Of a DNA stretch of 35,043 nt, positions 22,414-32,873 are shown one piece after another. The notes below the pieces were generated by a model. The model was not told the DNA's origin. It did not search any database and saw only the letters and a program-made list of their open reading frames with translations. The stretch comes from CAYFVR01 sp046541515 (GTDB lineage: Bacteria > Desulfobacterota > Desulfobacteria > Desulfobacterales > Desulfococcaceae). Where the stretch lies: contig JBKHDD010000030.1 of the NCBI GenBank assembly GCA_046541515.1, forward strand, positions 1-35,043, written 5' to 3'. Made by a program: the position numbers and the translations under genes. Positions within the stretch are counted from its first letter, which is position 1. Every line of letters starts with the position of its first letter.

Positions 22414-23171
22414 TGCGAGCCTTCTGGAATTACATCAAATCCTGGTTTTTTCATCTGTACGCCTCCCTGGTCTCCATTCGTCCCGCCACCATCAATTGGC
22501 TGGTGCGGTGGGGCAAACCGGCGCTGGCGGTGGAGTTGCTGGAAGGGAAGTTCGATCAACTGGCCCCGCGGGAGGAGCGAATCGTCGGCAACGACTGGTT
22601 CAGAAAAAAATGGGCCTTTCCCCAGGCCGCCCAGTTTCTGGTTCGCTGCAAAACCACCGCGGCCGCGGCGGTGATCCACGCCTACGCCAATCATCCGGAA
22701 AAGAGTTTCAAGGCCGGTGTTTTCGTGGAACTGCTGTTGACCCTGCCCATGATTTCCAACGATCCGGAAAAGTACGAGAAAGTCAACGAAATCCTGAGCC
22801 TGGTGGCCCGGGTCAATCAGGGGCTGATGGGAAAGGTTCTGGAAAACGGCCAGGCCAAGCCGGCCTACGAGCTGGTTTCCCGGGTCAAGGAAAAGGAAGT
22901 GCCCAAGGCCCTGCGGTTCACCCCGGTGGAAACCGGCGCCTACCTGCTGCGAAAACTCCGCGCGGAGGATCCGGGGTATTACGAGGTGTTCGAAGGCAAA
23001 CTTCACGCCGAATACGCCGAGAAGATCAAAACCTACTTGCACCGGGACGAATTCCGCCGGAGAAACGGCCGGGGATGGGAGCACGCCCCGCCGCCCATAA
23101 AATCCGACGAATCGGAACCGGAACAAATCGAATCCGACGCGGGGAAAAGACCCGAGGAGCCGCCGGAATGA
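22413..23171 (+). CDS. Protein of unknown function translationally coupled to the SPFH gene
   Basis: Protein of 252 residues. I do not recognise the family. It begins with an amphipathic or weakly hydrophobic stretch (FWNYIKSWFFHLYASLVS) that may touch the membrane without a clear signal peptide. The rest is predicted mostly helical, with HEAT/TPR-like rhythm (AVELLEGKFDQLAPREE, QAAQFLVRCKTTAAAAVIHA, KVNEILSLVARVNQGLMGK). The last 30 residues are acidic and disordered-looking. ATG overlaps the stop of the SPFH gene (TAATG), and its own stop overlaps the next start (ATGA), so it is made together with both. A role with the SPFH scaffold is inference from this linkage. Confidence 0.88.
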   Translation: MRAFWNYIKSWFFHLYASLVSIRPATINWLVRWGKPALAVELLEGKFDQLAPREERIVGNDWFRKKWAFPQAAQFLVRCKTTAAAAVIHAYANHPEKSFKAGVFVELLLTLPMISNDPEKYEKVNEILSLVARVNQGLMGKVLENGQAKPAYELVSRVKEKEVPKALRFTPVETGAYLLRKLRAEDPGYYEVFEGKLHAEYAEKIKTYLHRDEFRRRNGRGWEHAPPPIKSDESEPEQIESDAGKRPEEPPE

Positions 23172-23872
23172 AATTGCGCCGCCGTTTCCACCCTCCGCTC
23201 GCGGCCGTCCGGCTGGTGGTTGGCCTTTTCCTTTTGGCGGGCTGCGCCGCCATCGACGACATCGACGAGGTGCCCCTGACGGATCAGGACTTCCGCCAGC
23301 TTCAGCAGGTGGAAGAGCAAATGCTTCAGGGCTATTCGCCGGAAGTGGAAATCGACCGGCGCATCTCCGAAGCCGTCCGGCAGATGGTGGCCACCCTGCG
23401 GCCGGAGTACAAACGGAACGACGGCGAAAAGCACCGCATGGGATTTCTGGAAATTTCGGACATCGACCGCCGCACCGTCAGCCGGTTCCACCATTACGTC
23501 ACCGAAAAGACCCTCACCTTCACCTTTTTGCAGAAGGACATCGCCGCCAATTTCAACATTGTGGAGCGGTTCCTGCTCAAGGACGTGCTGGAAGAGCTAC
23601 GCCTGCAGAACGTCCGGAATCCCCGGGTCATCGACAGCCACCTGGCCAAATACCTGGGCCACCTGTACGACATCGACATCATCGAAACCGGCGTGGTGAC
23701 CGACGGCGGCGATTACGTGGACATCAACCTGCGAATGATCGAAACCCAGCGGGGCCGCATCGTGGCGGTGGGATCGGCCAAAATCGAGGCCAACCGAATG
23801 GTGCGCACCTGGCTTCGGGAGCGTGTGGAGCGCGCCGTGGGCTGGCCGGAACTCCCCGCGAGGCGCCGATGA
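23168..23872 (+). CDS. FlgO-like lipoprotein
   Basis: Lipoprotein of 234 residues. The lipobox LAGC gives C26. The mature part resembles FlgO/CsgG-type lipoproteins: an early helix VEIDRRISEAVRQMVATL, a strand with GFLEISDIDRRTVSRFHHYV, a helix around FNIVERFLLKDVLEEL, then LAKYLGHLYDIDIIETGVV and VDINLRMIETQRGRIVAVGS, the sandwich that ends such domains. Known FlgO proteins belong to flagellar outer-membrane structures, but no flagellar gene lies in this window, so the role is open. ATG overlaps the previous stop (ATGA), and the next gene overlaps this one likewise. Confidence 0.85.
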   Translation: MKLRRRFHPPLAAVRLVVGLFLLAGCAAIDDIDEVPLTDQDFRQLQQVEEQMLQGYSPEVEIDRRISEAVRQMVATLRPEYKRNDGEKHRMGFLEISDIDRRTVSRFHHYVTEKTLTFTFLQKDIAANFNIVERFLLKDVLEELRLQNVRNPRVIDSHLAKYLGHLYDIDIIETGVVTDGGDYVDINLRMIETQRGRIVAVGSAKIEANRMVRTWLRERVERAVGWPELPARRR

Positions 23873-24828
23873 CCCCCCGAAAATGGCCCCGCGACGCCGG
23901 GAGCGCCAAAGCCAAGGTGGGGCTAACAATGCTCGTTGGGATTCTTTTGTGGGTATTGTATGCCATGCTCATTGATGGCGACTCCACGACCGTTCTCACC
24001 AATCCCTTCGATCAAAACGATTCGGCCAGCCAAAACGGAGAACCCGGCAGGCCGGGCGGCGATTCATCCGCCAGACGGGAAGAGGGGGGCAAACCCGAAA
24101 CCGATTCCAATCGGACGGACCGCGAATTCGATCCCGAACGCGCGGCGGCGGCGAGGGAAGAGTTGGAGGAGGGCGGAAAAAGGGCGCCCGCCCGGGGCGT
24201 CGGCCTGACGCCGCTTTCCCCCGGCGGCCCCGACGGAAGCGGCGCGGAAAGCCGCGGAGCGGAGAAAGCCGAAAAAAAATCGCCGGAGGAATTGTTGAAG
24301 GCCGAACTTCAGCCGGTTCGGGCCGAACTGCGAGAACTTGGCGACGCCATGCTCCAGGCCACCCGGTCCCTGGACGCCCGTTTGGACCAGTTGGAACGGG
24401 ACCAGGACGCCATGAACCGGAGACTAAATCGAATGAACACCGCTCTGGAGGCCATGGAACGGCGGGTGTTCGAGCATCGGGCCACCATCGCGCGGCTGGA
24501 GCGGGATATTCGCCAACCCGGCGGGCGATTCGACATGGGCGATCCGGTGGCGCTTGCCCCCCGACGGCTGTACCGAAACGCGCCGCTCAAACTGTTCGAG
24601 GGGCAGGTGCTGATTCACCTCACCGGATTCCACGCCCGGGATGCCGGGTTTCCGGCGGCCAATTTCGAAATCACCCTGCCCATGCTGGACTTGATCGTGC
24701 TGGACGACGTGGGCATCGGCGACCGCCGGGTTTTCCACTACGCCGGCCGAGAGTTTTTCCTGGAAGTGCTGGGAACCGACGGCCAAACCTGGGCCCGGGT
24801 GGTCATCACCCGCAAGCTGCCCGATTAA
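23869..24828 (+). CDS. Membrane-anchored coiled-coil protein, function unknown
   Basis: Protein of 319 residues. A single membrane helix (about 18-34) follows a basic N-terminus, so most of the chain is probably periplasmic. Residues 45-140 are low complexity (Asp, Ser, Gly, Glu, Arg). A coiled coil runs from about 145 to 225 (ELLKAELQPVRAELRELGDA ... RRLNRMNTALEAMERRV). A globular, beta-looking C-terminal domain covers about 235-319. I do not recognise that domain. It starts inside the lipoprotein stop (ATGA) and is the last gene of the rmuC-SPFH run, followed by a bidirectional terminator. Anchor plus coiled coil suggests a spacer or linker protein; this is inference. Confidence 0.87.
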   Translation: MTPRKWPRDAGSAKAKVGLTMLVGILLWVLYAMLIDGDSTTVLTNPFDQNDSASQNGEPGRPGGDSSARREEGGKPETDSNRTDREFDPERAAAAREELEEGGKRAPARGVGLTPLSPGGPDGSGAESRGAEKAEKKSPEELLKAELQPVRAELRELGDAMLQATRSLDARLDQLERDQDAMNRRLNRMNTALEAMERRVFEHRATIARLERDIRQPGGRFDMGDPVALAPRRLYRNAPLKLFEGQVLIHLTGFHARDAGFPAANFEITLPMLDLIVLDDVGIGDRRVFHYAGREFFLEVLGTDGQTWARVVITRKLPD

Positions 24829-24831
24829 AAA

Positions 24832-24876
24832 CGGCGGCTTGGAACCGGATTTCCGGTCCGAAGCCGCCGCGTTTTC
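24832..24876. terminator. Bidirectional Rho-independent terminator between convergent operons
   Basis: CGGCGGCTT (24832-24840) pairs with 24861-24869; an inner stem GGAACCGGA / TCCGGTCC extends it. TTTT follows at 24872-24875 on the plus strand and TTTTT (24831-24827) on the minus strand. It serves both the rmuC run and the thiolase run. Confidence 0.92.
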
Positions 24877-24906
24877 ATCCGGCACCGCTCATCTTTCGGA
24901 TTTCAC

Positions 24907-26157
24907 TCAGATCATCTCCACCGCGCAGGCCATGCTCACACCGCCGCCGCCGCACAGGGTGGCCAGTCCCAAGCTTTTTCCCCGCTTCTTCAGCACGTGC
25001 AGCAACGTCACCATGATCCGGCAGCCGGTGGCGCCGATGGGATGGCCCAGGCCGATCCCGGAGCCGTTGACGTTGGCGATCTCCCGGTTGAGGCCCAGCT
25101 CCCGCTCGCACCCGATGTACTGGGCCGCGAACGCCTCGTTCACCTCCACCGCCTCGAAATCCCCCACCTTCAGGCCGCTCCGCTTCATCAGTTCCCGAAC
25201 CGCCGGCACCGGCGAAAGGCCCATGATGGACGGATGACAGGCCCCCTTGCCCACCGCCTTGATCCGCGCCAGCGGCGCCACGCCCAACTCCTTCGCCTTC
25301 TCGGCCGACATGATGACCATGCCCGCGGAACCGTCGTTGATGCCGCTGGCGTTGCCGGCGGTCACCTTTCCGGTTTTTGGCACGAAGGCGGGCGGCAGAC
25401 TGGAGAGCTTTTCCAGCGTAATGCCGGGTCGGAAATGCTCGTCCTTGTCGAAGACGATGGGGTCCTTCTTGCGCCGGGGCGCCTCCACCGGAACGATCTC
25501 CTCCGCGAAATCGCCTTCCTTCGTCGCCCGCTCCGCGTTGTTGTGGCTGCGAAGGGCCACCTCGTCCATCTCCTCCCGGGAAATGTCCAGGTGCTGGGCC
25601 ACGAACTCGGCGGTATGGCCCATGATGTAGGGCTTGCCCACGAAATGGCTCAGCGGCGCTTCCTCCGCGTTCACCGGTCCGGTTTCCGGGTGGGGCAGCA
25701 GGTGGGAGCCACAGTGCAGGGCCCGCATCATGCTGTCCACAACGGCGTTGTCCTGAAGTCGATAGCCCCATCGGGCGCCGGGCAGCTCGTAGGGAGTGCC
25801 CGACATCTGCTCGGTTCCGCCGGCCAGCACCACGTCGGCCATCCCCGCCTGGATCATGGCCATGCCGGAGATGACCGCCTCCATGCCCGAAATGCAGACC
25901 CGATTGATGGTGACCGCGGGCGCCGCGTCCGGAAGCCCGGCCAAAAGCGCCGCCACCCGGGCCACGTTCAGGGAATCGGCCGGTTCCAGACAGCAACCGT
26001 AGCGAATGTCGTCGATGGTTTCGGGATCGATGCCGGCCCGTTCCACGGCGGCCTTCATGGTCGTCGCCGCCAGATTGGCCGCGTGAATATCCTTGAGAGT
26101 CCCGCCGAAGGCGCCGATGGCCGTGCGGCAGGCGGACGCAATCACAACCTCTTTCAT
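24907..26157 (-). CDS. Acetyl-CoA acetyltransferase (thiolase family)
   Basis: Enzyme of 416 residues that makes or cleaves 3-ketoacyl-CoA. Thiolase signatures are complete: the acylated cysteine C88 in INRVCISGMEAV, NASGINDGSAG in the middle, VNEAFAAQ, then GHPIGATG with catalytic H372, and CGGGG with C402 near the end. It is slightly longer than typical biosynthetic thiolases, with a loop at about 140-175 (SHLLPHPETGPVN). ATG at 26157 overlaps the stop of the upstream lipoprotein gene (ATGA) and is preceded by GGAGGAGGG. In an anaerobe it could serve fatty or aromatic acid breakdown, but no other beta-oxidation gene is nearby and the chain length is not readable. Confidence 0.95.
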   Translation of the reverse strand: MKEVVIASACRTAIGAFGGTLKDIHAANLAATTMKAAVERAGIDPETIDDIRYGCCLEPADSLNVARVAALLAGLPDAAPAVTINRVCISGMEAVISGMAMIQAGMADVVLAGGTEQMSGTPYELPGARWGYRLQDNAVVDSMMRALHCGSHLLPHPETGPVNAEEAPLSHFVGKPYIMGHTAEFVAQHLDISREEMDEVALRSHNNAERATKEGDFAEEIVPVEAPRRKKDPIVFDKDEHFRPGITLEKLSSLPPAFVPKTGKVTAGNASGINDGSAGMVIMSAEKAKELGVAPLARIKAVGKGACHPSIMGLSPVPAVRELMKRSGLKVGDFEAVEVNEAFAAQYIGCERELGLNREIANVNGSGIGLGHPIGATGCRIMVTLLHVLKKRGKSLGLATLCGGGGVSMACAVEMI

Positions 26158-27449
26158 GATTCCCTCCTCCGATTCAGTGTGTCGCATTCGATGATTTCAA
26201 AGGCCACCCGGCGGTCGATCAGGTCCCGAGCGTCATCGGTTCCAATGCCAAGGATGGTTTCCGAGAATCCCCGCCCCACCGCCAGGGATCGGGCCGTCGC
26301 CTCCGGAAAATGGGGCTTCAGCAAACGCTGAATGCGCAAGGCCCTTTCCAGGGAAAGCCGCGCGTTGAAGGTTTCGGGACCGGTTCGGCTGCAATGGCCT
26401 TCGATGAGCAGGCAGGGGTCCGGACGTTCCCGAAAATAGCCGCCCAACCGTTCCAGCCAGAGATCGTACTGTCGGCGCAGCTCCGGGTCGGGCCAGAATT
26501 CGGTGGAATTGACCTGGAAGAGAAACTTGATGGTCAACACGCCATAGCGTTCCACGCTCACCGCGATCAGCCGGTCGAACGCATGGATCATCGCCTCGGT
26601 CTGGCCCAGCCGGCGGTGGGCGCTGTACATTCCCGACCAGGCCTTCATCAGGGGTCCGGCATCCGCCGCCACGATTTGGCGGAGCCGGTCCAACGCCCCG
26701 GCGTAATCCCCCGTTCCGTATTTTTCCTCGGCCTCCGCCAAAAGCGCCGCCGCCCGCAATCCGTCCACGTATTCGGGGCCGGACCGGGCCGATCGGGGCA
26801 GATGATGAAAAAAGACCGGGCTGTCCCGGTGGATGGCGATGGGCTCGACGGCCAGCTCTTGGTCGGCCACCCAAACCTCCGCTTCCGCCGCCACCTTCCC
26901 GTCCGTCAAGTCCACCAGCGTGGCCTGAATGCGCCAATAGGGCTCCGTTTCCTCCCGTCCGGGAACCCGGTAGTCCGCCTGAAACATCCGCCCGTTGAGG
27001 GCGTAATCGGCCTCTCGCAAGTTGGCGGGGCTCATTCGCCGCACCCGGACGCCGGCGTCGGCGGCGTCCATCAGCAAGGTTTCGACGCGACGGCTGACGC
27101 GGGGCGCCTCTCCGGTCTCCCGAAGGTAAAACGGGTCGATGATCACCAACGGGGAATCGAGCCCATCGCGCCAGGGTCGCGCGGCTTCGGGGTAAAGAGA
27201 CTTGGCCAGAAACCGAACCGCGGCCGGCAGCGGAAGCGGGTACCGATTGCTGAGGCGTTCCGGGGCGGTGGCGCAGGCGGCCAAAAAAACGGACGACAGC
27301 AGCGCGACGGGAGCGCGAAACCGACGCCAGGGGCGGAAAAGCCGAGCATACCCAACGATTCGCGAGAGAAGGGCCGACCGAAAAGCGGCGTTCCTCGAAC
27401 GGTTCGCGGGACGAAATCCAAGGGCGGACGAAGGGCCGGCGTTATTCAT
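26154..27449 (-). CDS. Lipoprotein with OmpA-like C-terminal domain and a CsgG/LpoB-like middle
   Basis: Lipoprotein of 431 residues. The lipobox LAAC gives C59, so the leader is unusually long and basic; a shorter leader from an internal start is possible. Residues about 70-215 resemble small CsgG/LpoB-like folds (LVIIDPFYLRETGEA, ADYALNGRMFQADYR, WRIQATLVDLTDGKVAAEAE). A TPR-like helical part follows (about 235-300), then an OmpA-type domain (about 305-425). There the usual GHTD is GHCS (S354), and the arginine partner (R369) remains, so diaminopimelate binding is doubtful. ATG at 27449 lies in the end of the upstream gene (8-nt overlap) behind GGAGG; the stop overlaps the thiolase start. 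Confidence 0.88.
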   Translation of the reverse strand: MNNAGPSSALGFRPANRSRNAAFRSALLSRIVGYARLFRPWRRFRAPVALLSSVFLAACATAPERLSNRYPLPLPAAVRFLAKSLYPEAARPWRDGLDSPLVIIDPFYLRETGEAPRVSRRVETLLMDAADAGVRVRRMSPANLREADYALNGRMFQADYRVPGREETEPYWRIQATLVDLTDGKVAAEAEVWVADQELAVEPIAIHRDSPVFFHHLPRSARSGPEYVDGLRAAALLAEAEEKYGTGDYAGALDRLRQIVAADAGPLMKAWSGMYSAHRRLGQTEAMIHAFDRLIAVSVERYGVLTIKFLFQVNSTEFWPDPELRRQYDLWLERLGGYFRERPDPCLLIEGHCSRTGPETFNARLSLERALRIQRLLKPHFPEATARSLAVGRGFSETILGIGTDDARDLIDRRVAFEIIECDTLNRRRES

Positions 27450-28506
27450 CCGAAGCCTCCGGCGGACCAAAACCGGTCCCCAACGATTCCCGGATCAAGG
27501 TGTCGGTATCAAAGCCGCCGGCCGGTCCCTTCCCTTGGCCGGGTCGGGCCTCCTCCGACGCCTTTTCCGCTTCGGGCGGGCGCTTGGCGGCGGTGGGGGA
27601 CGGAGCGGTGGCGCCCCCGGACGCCGGCTCTTCCCCCGGGGCGGGCGGATCGGGCGACAGGGGCGGCGTCTCCGGAGCATTCTTGAGGATGGCGGATTCC
27701 GGCGGAACCGACGGCGCGGCCATGCGATCCCGCAATCGTTCCAGGGAGGCCCAAAGCCGGGCCAAATGGGCGGAATCGGGGTTGACCCGATCCAGGATCG
27801 CCAGGTGCCGCCGCGCCTCCCCCGGCTCCCCCCGTTTCAGCGCCGTTTCCGTCCGGGCGATGAAATGTTGCTCAATCCGGCGCAGGCCGCTTCTGGCTTC
27901 CATATTGTCGGGAACATGGCGCAACACTTCCCGATAACAATCCAAGGCGTTTCCCGCCTCTCGGTTGGTCAACTCGCCGTCCTGAAGAAACCGGCGGCAC
28001 CGATCCAGCAGCGCGATGATATCTCCTCTCAAGGATGGCGTTTCCACGCCCACGCTTTCCCCGGCCGGTTCCGCTTGGGAGGCGTCCGGCGGGGTGGGGG
28101 CGGAAGCGCGGGGAATGACCGCGGAGGGGTCCGGGTTCCGGGAAACCAGAAAAACCGTCGCGCCGCCAACCATCACGAGGATCGGGAGCAACAGGAGAAA
28201 CGGTCGGACGATCCGCGGCCGGGCTTCCGTGTCTCCGTCGTATGCAGAGTCTCCCGAGGCGGAACGAACTTCGTCCTCCATGGCCGGCGGTTCGGCGTGG
28301 CCCAGCCGTTCCAGCCGCTCCAGGCAAATTCGACGATTCTCTCCCAACGCGGCGGTTTCCGCCGGCGTGGGGGTTTCGGAATCGAATTCCACCTGCCAGT
28401 AGCCTTTTTCCGGGAAATGGGTCCACGGCAGCGCTCGGGCTTCGGGAAAAATCCGAAGAAAATGATCGTGATCTTCTGGCGTCAGGAAAAGCCGGGAACG
28501 GGCCAT
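27442..28506 (-). CDS. Single-span membrane protein with TPR-like domain, function unknown
   Basis: Protein of 354 residues. A small N-terminal cytoplasmic part (1-100, beginning SRLFLTPEDHDHFLRIFPEA) is followed by one membrane helix at about 103-123 (PFLLLLPILVMVGGATVFLV). A Pro/Ala linker leads to a helical TPR-like domain (about 155-265; LDCYREVLRHVPDNMEARSG, LKRGEPGEARRHLAILDRV). The last 90 residues are Pro/Glu/Ala-rich and disordered-looking. The family is not recognised; the TPR part is like those of envelope assembly proteins. The start ATG at 28506 has no strong ribosome site. It heads the three-gene run with the OmpA lipoprotein and the thiolase, behind the promoter at 28560-28588. 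Confidence 0.86.
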   Translation of the reverse strand: MARSRLFLTPEDHDHFLRIFPEARALPWTHFPEKGYWQVEFDSETPTPAETAALGENRRICLERLERLGHAEPPAMEDEVRSASGDSAYDGDTEARPRIVRPFLLLLPILVMVGGATVFLVSRNPDPSAVIPRASAPTPPDASQAEPAGESVGVETPSLRGDIIALLDRCRRFLQDGELTNREAGNALDCYREVLRHVPDNMEARSGLRRIEQHFIARTETALKRGEPGEARRHLAILDRVNPDSAHLARLWASLERLRDRMAAPSVPPESAILKNAPETPPLSPDPPAPGEEPASGGATAPSPTAAKRPPEAEKASEEARPGQGKGPAGGFDTDTLIRESLGTGFGPPEASDE

Positions 28507-28559
28507 GGAAGTATCCGGGACGCCGAGGCGCCGAACGGGGTGAGTGGAAAAATATCAAA

Positions 28560-28588
28560 ACTGTACGGGAGGGGAAGGGGCATGTCAA
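28560..28588 (-). promoter_or_regulatory. Sigma-70 promoter for the TPR/lipoprotein/thiolase run
   Basis: On the minus strand a perfect TTGACA (28588-28583), a 17-nt spacer and TACAGT (28565-28560, 4/6 match). Transcription would start near 28553, giving a leader of about 47 nt. The -35 box includes the TGA stop codon of comEC. Confidence 0.75.
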
Positions 28589-31135
28589 CCGGTATCGCCG
28601 GAGGGCGTTCTCCAGGCGCGAACCGTGAAATGTTCCCCGTCGGTGACCATTTCCACCGCGCCGTTCAAATCGGTCCGAAACAGGCGGCATTCGCGGGCCC
28701 GATACCGTTCCCAAACCTCCGGCGCCGGACAGCCGAAGCGGTTGGCGTATCCCGCCGAAGCGACCACGATCTCCGGCGCGGCCCGACGGACGAAGGGTGG
28801 GCTGCTGGACGTTTTCGATCCGTGGTGGGGGGCCAGCAACACCGTGCTTCGGAGCCGGTTCCCGGCGCCGGCGACCAGGCTCTCTTCCGCCTCGGCTTCG
28901 ACGTCCCCGGGCAGGAGGAAGGAGACTTCGCCCAGCGCGACGCGGAGAACCAGGGAGCGGTTGTTGTCCGACGCGCCCCAGCCCGAGGCGAAGGCCGGGT
29001 CCGCCGACCAGTCCGGCGGCGGGTGAAGGATCTCCAGGCTCGCGTTTCCCATTTCGCGCCGCCGAGGAAGGTCGGAAAAGGGCGGCGCGGGAATTTTGCG
29101 CCGGTCAAGAATGTCCCGCAGCCGGTTCATGGCCCAGCCCTCCGCCGCCAAGTCCGGCGTCCAGAATTCCCGCACCCGGAACCGTTCCAGAACGAAGAGC
29201 AACCCGTTGAGATGATCCGCGTCCGCATGGCTCAGGACCACCAAGTCCAAGGTGAGAATCCGCTTCCGGTAGAGCAACGGGGCCACCACGTAGCGGCCCA
29301 GGTCGAAGATCCGGTTGTCGTAAAACCCGCCGCCGTCCACCAGGGCGGTTTTCCCGCCGGGGAATTCCAGCAGCGTCGCCGTGCCTTGGCCCACGTCCAG
29401 GGCGGTGACCCGCAGCTCGGACCGGCCGAACCGGTGGTGGACCCACCAGGCGGCGTCCGCCGTCAGGAGCAGAATTCCGGCCAGCGCGGCGCGCCCGGCC
29501 ACTTTTCGGAGTTGGGGCCGGTCCCGGGGATCGGTCGTCCAAAAGACCAGCGCCCCGGCGAGGACGGCGTAGTAGAGCGCAATTTCCAGCAGCGTGGGCG
29601 TGAAGGTCCGGAACGATCCCAAGGGAAGATCGGCGAAAATGGAGATGAGCGGGAGCCCGGCGGAAATCAAAAAGGCGGCGATGTGGAAAAAAAATTCCCC
29701 GGCGGCCGGGGAGACCAAAAACAAAACCGCTCCGGCCAGCCCTGTGGAAACGGCCCCAACGCCGATGAGCGGAATGAAGAGGAAATTGGCGATCAGCCCG
29801 ATGAAAACCGCTTGGTTGAAATACCGCATGGTCAACGGCAGGGTGCCCAGAATGGCGAAAAGGGAGACCAGGGCGGTGCCGATCAGCCATCGGCGAAGCC
29901 ATGGCCAGAGCCCTTGTTCTCGGCGAGAACGGTCCGACGGGTTTCTTTGTCCGGCGCCCCCCATGCCCAGCAGGATGGCCCCCACCGCCGCGAAGGAAAG
30001 TTGAAAGCCGATGGAAAAGAGGGCCGGCGGATTGAAAGCGATGAGCAGGAAGGCGATCAGCGCCAGCAGATTGGCCGGGTCGGGCGGGCGACGGACGAAA
30101 AGGGCGACCAAAATCAGAACGGCGGTTCCCGCGGCTCGAAGGGTGGACGGCGACCCGCCGGAAAGGAGCCCGTAGGCCAGGACCGGGACCAACGCGAGAA
30201 GAAGAGCGGCCCGGGAAACCCAGCCCCGCCGGACCAGAGCGGGAACCCAGACCAGAATCAAGCGGAAAAAGGCGTAGGCGAGGCCGCCCACGATGGCGAT
30301 ATGCAGGCCGGAAATGGCCAGCAGATGGGCAACACCGGCCTGGGCGAAGCGGTCCCGGAGGTCATGGGCAATTCCGCTTTTATCGCCCACGACCAGAGCC
30401 CGAAGGACCGCGCCCGGCTCTCCCGGCGCCGCCTTTGAGATGGCCGTTGAAATCCGGGTTCGAATCCGGGCGATCCGGTTCGCCGGAGAAACCGCCTGGT
30501 CGTTGGGCTGGATTCGGAGCGTTCCGGCCCGTGCCCAGGCGGAGGCGTACAGCCCCTGGAAGGCCACGAACCGTTCGTAGTCGAAGTCGCCGGGGTTCCG
30601 GAAGCTTCGAATCCGTTTGAGTCGCCCGGCAAGAACTACGCGGTCTCCGGCGCGAGGACGGGGCGATTCCGCGTCCGCCCCGATTCGAACACGGCCCGAC
30701 ACCGGTCGGCCGCCCACCCGGACCTGCGTCAGGACGAACCGAAAGCCGCCGAAGCGATCCTCCGGCGCGCCGGCCAGCCGACCGGAAATCCGATGATATT
30801 CGCCGTCGGCGGCGTGAACGATGTGGTCTTTGGGAAAGCGGGGCGCGGCCCAGGGCTGGATGGCCAGATAGCCCAGGGCGGCGAAGAGGAGAAGCGGGGA
30901 AAAACGGAAGAATTGACCGGTCCGCCATCGGACGAAAAAAAAGAGGGCGACGGAAAGGACGATCGCCCATCCCGCCGCCCGAAAGCCGGGCAGGGCGTCG
31001 CCGCAAACGATCCCGGCGGCGAAGGCCAGGACCAGCGGAATCAGCGGCCGGAGAAAAACGCGGGGATGGGCGCGTCCCTCCGGCGAGTCGGCCGGCGGTT
31101 CGGCCGACGGATCATCGGACGGCCAATCAAAAGTA

Positions 31136-32389
<1,254 letters not shown>

Positions 32390-32873
32390 AAAGGTGGCGA
32401 TCCGATCCAGGGGAAAACCGGGATTTCCCGGGTTGCGGGTGCGGCGGCGCAAACGTTCTTCGCGGGGACCGATTCCCGGCGACGAACCCGGCCCGGTCTC
32501 GCGTCCTCCCCGGCCGGTGGAAAGGACGGATCGGCCGGATCGACATAGGAAGGCCGGGAATGGCCGCGCGTTCGGAGGGTCTTTATCAGATCGAAGAAAG
32601 GCGGGCAAGGCGGGAAAACCGAAAAAAACGCGGGAAGGAAGGTTCTTTTTCCTGTCCGAGAATCCCGACGGCGACGCCGGGGCGGACAAAAAAGATGAAT
32701 CGGTGCGTTTGGGCTGCGGATTGGAATGAATCGCCGGAAGTTGTTGCTTTCCCCCGGCGAAGACCGGGATGATTGGGAAAACCAGCGGGCGAGGGGAGCG
32801 TCTTTCCGTTTCGGGGGGGTGTGGGGCGGCCCTGAAAAGGTCCGGAGAAAGGCGCGGCGTTATCGGTATCGCG
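32390..32873. other. Gene-free stretch between fxsA and murA
   Basis: About 484 nt. Short open frames on both strands are Arg/Pro/Gly/Lys-rich and without ribosome sites or recognisable motifs. A small hairpin-forming palindrome (CCGGGATTTCCCGG) lies about 30 nt before the murA start. No promoter for murA, RNA gene or repeat array was recognised. Confidence 0.5.

Noticed and set aside
27202..30438. A 1078-codon plus-strand open frame
   Set aside because: Antisense to the TPR protein and comEC, rich in Gly, Arg, Gln, Asp; no domain or ribosome site.
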